Positions 27,976 through 34,349 of a stretch of 64,000 nucleotides of DNA are shown in pieces. Made by a program: the position numbers and the translations under genes. The stretch covers positions 62,001-126,000 of the forward strand of contig NZ_JABVCF010000006.1 in the NCBI RefSeq assembly GCF_014595955.1, given 5' to 3'. The stretch comes from Pseudaminobacter soli (ex Zhang et al. 2022) (GTDB lineage Bacteria > Pseudomonadota > Alphaproteobacteria > Rhizobiales > Rhizobiaceae). Under the pieces are notes generated by a model, which was given only the letters and a program-made list of their open reading frames with translations, was not told the DNA's origin and ran no database searches. Each line of letters begins with the position of its first letter. Position 1 is the stretch's first letter.

Positions 27976-28149
27976 CTTTATGAGCGACCTTGGGGGGCTG
28001 TCAATCCGCTCCGCTGGAGTACGAACAGGCGCGACACTTTCTCTCTCTTCCGTAGCGTATCGCGCGGTCGAGGGTTCGGCCCAAGTCGACGGCACTCAGG
28101 CGCGCCGGGACACATCAACCGACAGTGGCGGTAACTTTTGCCGAACCGA

Positions 28150-28232
28150 TAATGGTCATTACCCCCTTACTTGCGGCCCTCTCGTCAACAATGACGCCGG
28201 AAACGCCCCTAGTTCGATTCCATTTATAGGGG
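28150..28232. other. Short palindrome and hairpin in the divergent intergenic region
   Basis: Within the 475-base gap between the importer operon and the PF06684 pair, TAATG-GT-CATTA sits at 28150-28161. A hairpin CCCCTA/TAGGGG spans 28206-28232. The loop holds a GTTCGATTCC stretch that recalls a tRNA T-arm, but no tRNA can be built around it. Function unknown. Confidence 0.3.
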
Positions 28233-28334
28233 GCCCGCGCTCGAACCAATAAGTGGTCGGCCAGCATGGCTGGATACCTCGCTCGATGGGCTTCGGTTGT
28301 CGCGAGCGACCTTGACAGGCGAACGTGCAGAGGA

Positions 28335-28352
28335 TTGTTTGTATTCAAACAA
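28335..28352. promoter_or_regulatory. Putative MarR-type operator, perfect palindrome
   Basis: TTGTTTG-TATT-CAAACAA, a perfect 7-4-7 palindrome, ends 34 bases before the start of the first PF06684 gene. An identical pair of arms recurs at 32426-32443, and near-identical copies lie at 32316 and 27958. Confidence 0.72.
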
Positions 28353-28386
28353 ACATTGATTTTGTTTCGGGAGCCTGAGAGACGCC

Positions 28387-28971
28387 ATGGCCGAAGTTCG
28401 AGTACGGAAATTCGTTACCGTCGTGGATGAGGTGCTGCACGAGAACGGACCGCCTCCGGCACAGCCGCAAAGGCGTGGTGCCGTCCTCGCCGTAGTCGAG
28501 AATCCGTTCGCGGGCCGCTACGTCGAGGATATCCAGCCCTTCATGGATGACCTGCGGCCGCTCGGGCTCGAGATGGCGCAGCGGCTGTTGAAGGCGCTGG
28601 GCGACGATGTCAGCGTCATAGAGGGCTATGGAAAGGGCGCCGTCGTCGGTACGGCTGGCGAACTCGAACACGGCGCGCTCTGGCACAATCCGGGCGGCTA
28701 CGCGATGCGGGAAGTGCTGGGCGATGCCAAGGCCATTGTTCCCTCGACCAAGAAGGTCGGCGGGCCTGGGATTCGAATCGACATTCCGATCACGCATATC
28801 AATGCGTCCTACGTCCGCAGCCATTTCGACGCGATCGAGGTCGGCATCAACGACGCGCCGCGCGCCAACGAGATCGTCGTGATCCTCGCCATGACCACCG
28901 GGCCGCGCATCCACAACCGCGCCGGCGGCCTCCAGGCCTCGGAGATCAAGGGCGAGGATGGTTTGCGATGA
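28387..28971 (+). CDS. PF06684 (amino acid synthesis / DUF1185) family protein, copy 1
   Basis: The family name is historical and the reaction is not established; structural work on the family described a variant of the chorismate-mutase fold. This 194-residue copy shows GRYVEDIQPFMDDL, SVIEGYGKGAVVGTAGELEH, STKKVGGPGIRIDIP and NDAPRANEIVVILAMTTGPR, all conserved with copy 2 next to it. It overlaps copy 2 by four bases (ATGA), so the two are made together and probably form a complex. The context (nucleoside importer, enamidase, amide hydrolase) suggests catabolism of a heterocycle or its open-chain product rather than biosynthesis. That is inference. Confidence 0.85.
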   Translation: MAEVRVRKFVTVVDEVLHENGPPPAQPQRRGAVLAVVENPFAGRYVEDIQPFMDDLRPLGLEMAQRLLKALGDDVSVIEGYGKGAVVGTAGELEHGALWHNPGGYAMREVLGDAKAIVPSTKKVGGPGIRIDIPITHINASYVRSHFDAIEVGINDAPRANEIVVILAMTTGPRIHNRAGGLQASEIKGEDGLR

Positions 28972-29552
28972 GCGCCGAGATTCGCCGAATCGTGACGATC
29001 GTCGAGGAGACGCTGATCGAAGGCGGCAAACCGGTGGAAACGCCGGTTCGTCGCGCCGCAGCGATCGCGGTGATCCGCAATCCGTATGCTGGCGCTTACG
29101 TCGACGACCTCTCCGAACTGATGTCGGTCGGCGAGGAGTTGGGCGCCCTGCTCCCGCGGCGCGCGGTCGAAGCTCTCGGCATTGCTGGTGAATCGGTCCA
29201 CAGTTTCGGCAAGGCCGCTGCGGTGGGCGCCGAAGGCGAACTCGAGCACGCCGCGGCCATCCTGCACCCGAAACTCGGCGCGCCATTCCGGGTCGTCTTG
29301 GGCAAGGGAGCAGCGCTGATTCCGTCTTCCAAGAAGCGCGGGGGGCCGGGCGTCCCCTTCGATATTCCCCTCGGCCACAAGGATGCCGCCAAGGTGCGCA
29401 GCCATTTCGACGGCATGGAAGTGATCGTGCCCGACGCCCCGCGCGAGGACGAGATCGCCGTGGCGATTGCGGTCACCGATGGCGGCCGTCCCCATCCGCG
29501 CGTCGGCGGCCTACGCCTGGATCAGGTCAAGGGCGAAGACGGGCTGACCTGA
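28968..29552 (+). CDS. PF06684 (amino acid synthesis / DUF1185) family protein, copy 2
   Basis: Tandem paralogue of the preceding gene, also 194 residues. Shared blocks are RRAAAIAVIRNPYAGAYVDD, GKAAAVGAEGELEHAAAIL, SSKKRGGPGVPFDIPLGHKD, RSHFDGMEVIVPDAPREDEI and GRPHPRVGGLRLDQVKGEDG. The two copies differ clearly outside these blocks, so this is an old duplication with probable division of labour. It ends 206 bases before the convergent enamidase-like gene. Confidence 0.85.
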   Translation: MSAEIRRIVTIVEETLIEGGKPVETPVRRAAAIAVIRNPYAGAYVDDLSELMSVGEELGALLPRRAVEALGIAGESVHSFGKAAAVGAEGELEHAAAILHPKLGAPFRVVLGKGAALIPSSKKRGGPGVPFDIPLGHKDAAKVRSHFDGMEVIVPDAPREDEIAVAIAVTDGGRPHPRVGGLRLDQVKGEDGLT

Positions 29553-29620
29553 GCCAGCCCGCCGGCACTCACTCACGGCATTTCATACCAACGGCAGCAA
29601 GCATTCACCGACAATCCTGG

Positions 29621-29719
29621 CCCTCACCCCGCGAAGAACGGGGAGAGGTAGGCTTTGGTGTAGCGACCAACCCCTTCTCCCCGCATGCGGGGAGAAACTG
29701 CCGGCAGGCAGATGAGGGG
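29621..29719. repeat. RIME-like palindromic repeat
   Basis: A mosaic palindrome lies between the convergent PF06684 and enamidase-like genes. Its core at 29675-29696 is a perfect 22-base palindrome (TTCTCCCCGCA and its complement). It is flanked by CCCTCACC on the left and GCCGGCAGGCAGATGAGGGG on the right. These blocks resemble the RIME elements scattered through rhizobial intergenic regions. It may also end transcripts from both sides. Confidence 0.65.
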
Positions 29720-29758
29720 CGGCACCGTCGGTCAAAGATTATGGCCGATAGTATCCTT

Positions 29759-31012
29759 TCAGCCTCCAGCCTCGGGAGATCGGAGGCCGACCTCCCCGAA
29801 GCCGTCGCCGGCACACCCTTTCACAATAACGGGCACTTTGTCGGCAGGCGGCGTGTTGCGGCTGCGTGCCGTGCGCGGCACCCCGTCGACCATCACCATG
29901 CCGATGCCCGGCAGGTTGCCGAGCGCAAGGCTTTCCAGGAACGTCTCCCCCGCGCCGCCGGCGGCGCGGTCCATGAAGACGAGGTCGGCCGCGCGGCCAG
30001 CTTCGACGATGCCCCGGTCTTTGAGGCCGCGCACGCGGGCGGTGTTGCCGGTCGCAAAGCAGAACGCCGTCTCCACCGAGACGTCGCATAGCGAAGCCAG
30101 CATAGTGATCATGCGCAGGATGCCGAGCGGCTGCACGCCGGAACCGGCCGGTCCGTCCGTTCCCAGGAGGACACGTGCGAGTTCACCGCGCTGCTTGGCG
30201 AGGTCCAGCACATAGAGGCCGGCACGCAGGTTGCCGTTATGCACGATCTCCAGTGCGCGACTGCTTTCCTCCGTGATGCGGCGCAACTCATCGAACGGCA
30301 GCGCGGTCGGGCCGCCGTTCACATGTGCCACCACGTCGGCGTCGACTTCGATCACGACGTCGGCGCCGATCCGGCCCGAGCCTGGGATCGACGGGCCGCC
30401 GGTATGGGTCATGGAGGTCATGCCGTGCGAGCGAGCCCAGGCAATCATCTGGCGGCCGGTCGGACCGTCCTTGACGCCGCCGAGACCGACCTCGCCGATG
30501 ATGGTGATGCCAGCTTCAGCCAGTTCGCCGAAATCGCGCTCGGTCAGCCCCGGCTCCAGGATTAGCGCGCCGGCGATGATCTTCATGCCGCCCGGCCGGA
30601 ACGTAGCGAACGAGCGTTGGGCGGCGATCGCCAGTGCCTTGATACCGACGACATCCCTCGGCCGTCCGGGATAGTGCGCCTCGCCGGCCGATATCATGGT
30701 GGTGACGCCGCCATGCAGCGTCGACTCGATCCAGCCGATCTGGTTCTGGCGGGGTGTCCAGTCACCGGCCACCGTATGCACGTGGTTGTCGATCAGGCCC
30801 GGCGTGACCGCGCAGCCCTGCGCGTCGATCTCGCGGTCGACCGTGCCGAATTCGATCGAACCCTCCTTGCCGACCGCACGGATAATGCCGTCCTCGACGA
30901 GGATCGCGTCGGCATCGAGAATCGGCCGGCTGATGTCGCCGCTGAGCAGCAATCCGATGTTCCGGATCGCGAGCCTGCCGGCCGTCGAGCCGGCGGTTGC
31001 TGGTTCTGCCAT
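29759..31012 (-). CDS. Enamidase-like amidohydrolase
   Basis: Metal-dependent amidohydrolase, 417 residues. It resembles the enamidase of Eubacterium barkeri nicotinate fermentation, which opens 6-oxo-1,4,5,6-tetrahydronicotinate to 2-formylglutarate and ammonia. Visible blocks are IRNIGLLLSGDISRPILDAD, the metal motif TPGLIDNHVHTVAGDW, PRQNQIGWIESTLHGGVTTM, ISAGEAHYPGRP, VAHVNGGPTALPFDE, LGTDGPAGSG and near the end SRNTPPADKVP. The comparison is from memory of the family and no alignment was run. The ATG follows AGGAGCCGCTC. It is third in the set isochorismatase-MarR-enamidase. The true substrate may be any cyclic enamide or lactam. Confidence 0.8.
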   Translation of the reverse strand: MAEPATAGSTAGRLAIRNIGLLLSGDISRPILDADAILVEDGIIRAVGKEGSIEFGTVDREIDAQGCAVTPGLIDNHVHTVAGDWTPRQNQIGWIESTLHGGVTTMISAGEAHYPGRPRDVVGIKALAIAAQRSFATFRPGGMKIIAGALILEPGLTERDFGELAEAGITIIGEVGLGGVKDGPTGRQMIAWARSHGMTSMTHTGGPSIPGSGRIGADVVIEVDADVVAHVNGGPTALPFDELRRITEESSRALEIVHNGNLRAGLYVLDLAKQRGELARVLLGTDGPAGSGVQPLGILRMITMLASLCDVSVETAFCFATGNTARVRGLKDRGIVEAGRAADLVFMDRAAGGAGETFLESLALGNLPGIGMVMVDGVPRTARSRNTPPADKVPVIVKGCAGDGFGEVGLRSPEAGG

Positions 31013-31059
31013 GAGCGGCTCCTGCCTGTGAATTTCCTGAATAAAGTCGGGGAGACCCG

Positions 31060-31533
31060 CTAAGCCGGGTCGACGTCGCGGTCGGCGATACGACCGAGAA
31101 GGTCGAGCAGCATCGCCTGCTCCGCCTTGTTAAGCGGCGCGAGGAGCCGCTGGCCCACCTCCGCGCTGCGCCCCAGCCTGTCTATCGTGTAGCGGGCTCC
31201 CTTGTCCGTGAGCCGGAGGATCGTCAGCCTCTGGTCGGTGTCGGAACTGCTGCGATAGACCAGCTTTTCCTTCAGCAGTTTTCGTACCACCAGGCTGATG
31301 GTCGAGGGATCCATGGCCGTCAGCCGGCCGAGATGGTTTTGCGATATCTCGCCCACCTTGAGGAGCGTGGCCAATGCCGCGAACTGGGTCGGCGACAGGG
31401 ATTCGCCCGCCATGACCTGCTGGAAGCAGAGCGTGGCGCGCTGGTGGACGCGGCGCACCAGATGGGCGGGATGGTTTGCGAGATCATAGCCGCTCTCCCG
31501 ATAGGCGGCTTCCTGCGCCTTCCGGTCGAACAT
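31060..31533 (-). CDS. MarR-family transcriptional regulator
   Basis: Winged-helix repressor or sensor. The DNA-binding part reads LSPTQFAALATLLKVGEISQ, then NHLGRLTAMDPSTISLVVRK and the wing with SSSDTDQRLTILRLTDKG, all typical of MarR. The frame extends to 31635, but ATG 31533 sits behind GGAGGAGCCG, a strong site, and gives 157 residues, the usual MarR length. It lies between the isochorismatase-like and enamidase-like genes on the same strand. The four palindromes in front of all units in this region are the natural candidates for its operators, including one in front of its own operon; the ligand would be a pathway substrate. Confidence 0.88.
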   Translation of the reverse strand: MFDRKAQEAAYRESGYDLANHPAHLVRRVHQRATLCFQQVMAGESLSPTQFAALATLLKVGEISQNHLGRLTAMDPSTISLVVRKLLKEKLVYRSSSDTDQRLTILRLTDKGARYTIDRLGRSAEVGQRLLAPLNKAEQAMLLDLLGRIADRDVDPA

Positions 31534-31649
31534 CGGCTCCTCCGCATGGCCGGTCCGCTCTTCGGAGGCGACAGAGGCGCCCTCAGCAAGAGGTGGGCCG
31601 GGTTCAGATGACGAATCAGTCACAGGATGAGCCAATCCTTCAAGACGGG

Positions 31650-32294
31650 TCAGGCAGCCATTTCAAGATTGACGACCTCGACGCCTTCGCGCAGGGCCCG
31701 TGCAACCGAACGGGCATCGCTGACAACGCCGAAATGGGTCGCGATGTCGTAAAGCGAGCTCTCCTGTTCGCGCGGGCCGGTGGCTGCGCAGGCATCGCGC
31801 GGCACCGCGATCTCGTAGCCCAGGAAGAAACCGTCATGCACCGTCGAGCGGACGCAGATGTTGGTCACCACGCCCATGACGATGAGTTGGTCGACCATCA
31901 TGTCCTTCAGTGTCAGGTCGAGATCGGTTGCGAAGAAGGCCGAGTAGCGACGCTTGACGAGATGGATCTCGTCGTCGCGGGCGCCCAGTTCCTCGATGAT
32001 CTCGGTTCCCCAACTGCCCTCGACGCAATGCGGCGTGCGCTTCAGCCATTCGCGGTCCCGGCGCATGTTGCGACGGTGTTCGTCATGCACCCACACCACC
32101 GGTGCGCCGCTGGCGCGAGCAGCCTCGATGATCGCGAGTTGCGGCTCGACGAGTGATTCGCAGCCGGGCAGCACCATCGCGCCGCCGGGCTTGCAGAAGT
32201 CGTTGACCATGTCGACCACGATCACCGCCGCGCGGCGCGCATCGAGATGGATCGTCTCGGCATTGCGATGAGCGGAGAACACGTCGTCGGTCAC
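31650..32294 (-). CDS. Isochorismatase-family cysteine hydrolase (amide hydrolase)
   Basis: The superfamily cleaves C-N bonds in maleamate, ureidoacrylate, biuret or N-carbamoyl compounds via an Asp-Lys-Cys triad. Here the aspartate is in AVIVVDMVNDFCKPGG and the nucleophile in IVMGVVTNICVRSTVHDGFF, followed by ALYD-like SSLYDIATHFGVVSD, a pattern seen in RutB-type enzymes. Translation probably begins at GTG 32294, behind CGAGGTGAAGCA; the frame runs on to 32405 through the palindrome at 32316, so a longer form is unlikely. It heads the minus-strand set with MarR and enamidase. A role after ring opening, removing ammonia or a carbamoyl group, is inference. Confidence 0.85.
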   Translation of the reverse strand: MTDDVFSAHRNAETIHLDARRAAVIVVDMVNDFCKPGGAMVLPGCESLVEPQLAIIEAARASGAPVVWVHDEHRRNMRRDREWLKRTPHCVEGSWGTEIIEELGARDDEIHLVKRRYSAFFATDLDLTLKDMMVDQLIVMGVVTNICVRSTVHDGFFLGYEIAVPRDACAATGPREQESSLYDIATHFGVVSDARSVARALREGVEVVNLEMAA

Positions 32295-32315
32295 TGCTTC
32301 ACCTCGATTTGGAGA

Positions 32316-32333
32316 TTGTTTGAACTCATACAA
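32316..32333. promoter_or_regulatory. Putative MarR-type operator, one mismatch
   Basis: TTGTTTG-AACT-CATACAA sits 21 bases upstream of the isochorismatase-like start. It matches TTGTTTG-N4-CAAACAA except for one base in the right arm. Binding here would block the operon that also carries the marR gene. Confidence 0.65.
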
Positions 32334-32425
32334 AAACCATATGCGATAGAAGTCAATCCCGCGTTGCATCCGTCGGAGGCGATCACCGAGCAGCTCTGTT
32401 GACAAGCCGGCTTTCCGGGTGAGAA

Positions 32426-32443
32426 TTGTTTGAGCACAAACAA
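32426..32443. promoter_or_regulatory. Putative MarR-type operator, perfect palindrome
   Basis: TTGTTTG-AGCA-CAAACAA, perfect 7-4-7 symmetry, lies 45 bases upstream of the epimerase-like start. It shares the 194-base divergent region with the copy at 32316, so one regulator could control both directions. Confidence 0.72.
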
Positions 32444-32488
32444 TCCCCCTCCCCCGGCGTGGCTGCCGGACGAACTTAAGGATCGTAC

Positions 32489-33346
32489 ATGCGAGTCATT
32501 GTCACCGGTTCGAGCGGCTTTCTAGGGCGCCATGTCGCCGGGCATCTGGTGCGGTCCGGCCATGCGGTTCGCGGCGTGGACGTCAGCCCCCCGCCACCCG
32601 GCTTCGACGGGTGGTCGCATGTGACGGCCGATCTGACCGACCTTGCCGCCGCCTTCGAACTGGTGAGGGACGCCGAGGCTGTGGTTCATATCGCGGCAAT
32701 CCCGCGGCCGACCGGGCGCACGGCGGGCGACGTCTTCCACACCAATGTAAGCGCCGCCTTCAATGTGGTCGAGGCGACACGGCTGGCACGGATTCCGCGC
32801 CTGGTATACGCCTCCTCATTCAGCGTTCTCGGCTATCCGTTCGGCGAGCCTTTCGTTCCTCCGCAATCGCTGCCGGTAGACGAAAAGCATCCCACCCACG
32901 CTCAGGACCCGTACGGCTTGTCGAAATGGCTCGGCGAGGAGATCGTCGAGGCGGCGGTGCGCGGGGGCGGCCTGTCCGCGGTTTCACTGCGCCTGCCCTG
33001 GGTGCAGTCGCCCGAAACCTTCGCCGCGCAGATCGGCCCGCGTAGCAAGACTACCGATGCAGTGCGTGACCTGTGGAGCTACATCGACGTTCGCGATGCC
33101 GCCGAGGGCTTCCGCTTGGCGCTCGACTGGCCGGGCGAGAGTCATTTGCGCGCCTACCTTTCGGCGGCGGACACCTATCTCGAAGAGGAAACCGCCTCCG
33201 CGTTGGAGCGTGGCCTGCCGGGAGTACCCCTGCTGCAGCCGCTGGACGCGTTCACCGGCTTGATAAGCACCCGTCTCGCACAGGAAGAGCTCGGCTTCGT
33301 GCCGCGCCATTCGTGGCGGGACTATGCGAACGAGGAAATGGCATGA
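32489..33346 (+). CDS. NAD-dependent epimerase/dehydratase-family protein (uronate-dehydrogenase-like)
   Basis: Extended SDR of 285 residues. The NAD loop is VIVTGSSGFLGRHVAGHLVR at the N-terminus, the catalytic serine region is LVYASSFSVLGYP, and the YxxxK pair is in DPYGLSKWLGEEI. The short length and VHIAAIPRP block recall uronate and related sugar dehydrogenases more than nucleotide-sugar epimerases. It starts behind a perfect palindrome at 32426 and overlaps the next SDR gene by four bases. I infer oxidation of the sugar part released by the nucleoside hydrolases; the substrate is not known. Confidence 0.8.
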   Translation: MRVIVTGSSGFLGRHVAGHLVRSGHAVRGVDVSPPPPGFDGWSHVTADLTDLAAAFELVRDAEAVVHIAAIPRPTGRTAGDVFHTNVSAAFNVVEATRLARIPRLVYASSFSVLGYPFGEPFVPPQSLPVDEKHPTHAQDPYGLSKWLGEEIVEAAVRGGGLSAVSLRLPWVQSPETFAAQIGPRSKTTDAVRDLWSYIDVRDAAEGFRLALDWPGESHLRAYLSAADTYLEEETASALERGLPGVPLLQPLDAFTGLISTRLAQEELGFVPRHSWRDYANEEMA

Positions 33347-34167
33347 CTGCACGCTTCAAGGACAAGATCGTTCTGGTGACTGGTGGCGGCGGCGCCATCG
33401 GCTCCGCAGCAGCGAGGCGCTTTGCGGAGGAAGGCGCCAGTCTCGCTGTGGTCGATCGCGATCTGGCGGCGGGCTCGCGCATCGTGGCCGAGCTTGGCGC
33501 CGGGTCGATCGCGATCGAGGCCGATGTCGGCGACGAGCGGCAGGCGGCCGACGCTGTTTCCCGGGCGGTCGAGCATTTCGGGCGCATCGACGTCCTGTTC
33601 AACAATGCCGGCATCTCCGGCGTGGTCGCTCCGGTATATGAACTTGCGATCGATGACTGGGATGCCATTGTGCGGATCAATCTGCGCGGCATGTTCCTCG
33701 TCCTGAGGGCAACGTTGCGTTCGATGATCGAACACAAAGTGGCCGGCGCAATCGTCAATACGGGCTCGTCCATGGCGGGCTGGGACGTGCTGGCCGGCGG
33801 GGCGGGCTATGCCGCGACCAAGCACGGCGTGGTCGGCCTCACCCGCATCGCTGCACTGGACGCCGCGCCCTACGGCATTCGCGTGAACGCCATCTGCCCG
33901 GGGGTGATCGAGACGACGCTCGGCGTGCCTGCTGCCGACCTGGATGCCTATCGCCAGGGCATCGAGCGCTTCGCCGACCGCATCCCGCTTCGCCGGATCG
34001 GGCAGCCGGAGGACGTGGCGGCAGCGGTCGCCTTCCTGGCCTCGGACGATGCCCGTCACGTCACCGGCGTCGACTGGCTGCTCGACGGAGGCCAGACCCT
34101 GCAGAGCTGGGCGAATGCACCCGAAGCGGATGCCTATCCGCTCCGCCGATCAGACAAAGGCGCTTAG
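33343..34167 (+). CDS. Classical SDR oxidoreductase
   Basis: NAD(P)-dependent short-chain dehydrogenase, 274 residues. It has the cofactor loop VLVTGGGGAIGSAAARRFAE, NNAGISG, the catalytic serine in NTGSSMAGWD, the YxxxK pair in AGYAATKHGVVGLTR, and IRVNAICPGVIETTLG. The start at 33343 overlaps the epimerase stop (ATGA); the longer frame beginning at 33073 only overlaps that gene. The C-terminus has a proline- and charge-rich tail beyond the usual GGQ end. Presumed partner of the upstream dehydrogenase in sugar oxidation. Confidence 0.85.
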   Translation: MTARFKDKIVLVTGGGGAIGSAAARRFAEEGASLAVVDRDLAAGSRIVAELGAGSIAIEADVGDERQAADAVSRAVEHFGRIDVLFNNAGISGVVAPVYELAIDDWDAIVRINLRGMFLVLRATLRSMIEHKVAGAIVNTGSSMAGWDVLAGGAGYAATKHGVVGLTRIAALDAAPYGIRVNAICPGVIETTLGVPAADLDAYRQGIERFADRIPLRRIGQPEDVAAAVAFLASDDARHVTGVDWLLDGGQTLQSWANAPEADAYPLRRSDKGA

Positions 34168-34233
34168 GCGCAGAGCCGCCACACGTCGCCGCTCCGCGCC
34201 CAAGAGCGGACATGAACAGCGGGTTGGCGAACG

Positions 34234-34270
34234 GCTCCTTCCCTACTCTCTGCAGTCGTAGGGAAGGAGC
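34234..34270. terminator. Bidirectional hairpin terminator
   Basis: A perfect 13-base-pair stem (GCTCCTTCCCTAC with an 11-base loop) lies between the convergent SDR and ribulokinase genes. The position suits a terminator for both; there is no long T-run. Confidence 0.65.
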
Positions 34271-34349
34271 ACAGCAGTTCGATTGAGCCCGATGCAGCCA
34301 TTCGGAGCAAGTCGGCTCAATATGTCATGCACCGGCTCGCGAAGGGCGA

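Noticed and set aside
28201-28250. A GTTCGATTCC stretch and CCCCTA/TAGGGG stem resembling part of a tRNA
   Set aside because: No D-arm, anticodon arm or acceptor stem of proper spacing could be fitted around it, so no tRNA is called.
31534-31635. N-terminal extension of the MarR protein to TTG 31635
   Set aside because: The Shine-Dalgarno-like AAGGA directly abuts the TTG, while ATG 31533 has a well-spaced GGAGGAG and gives the normal family length.
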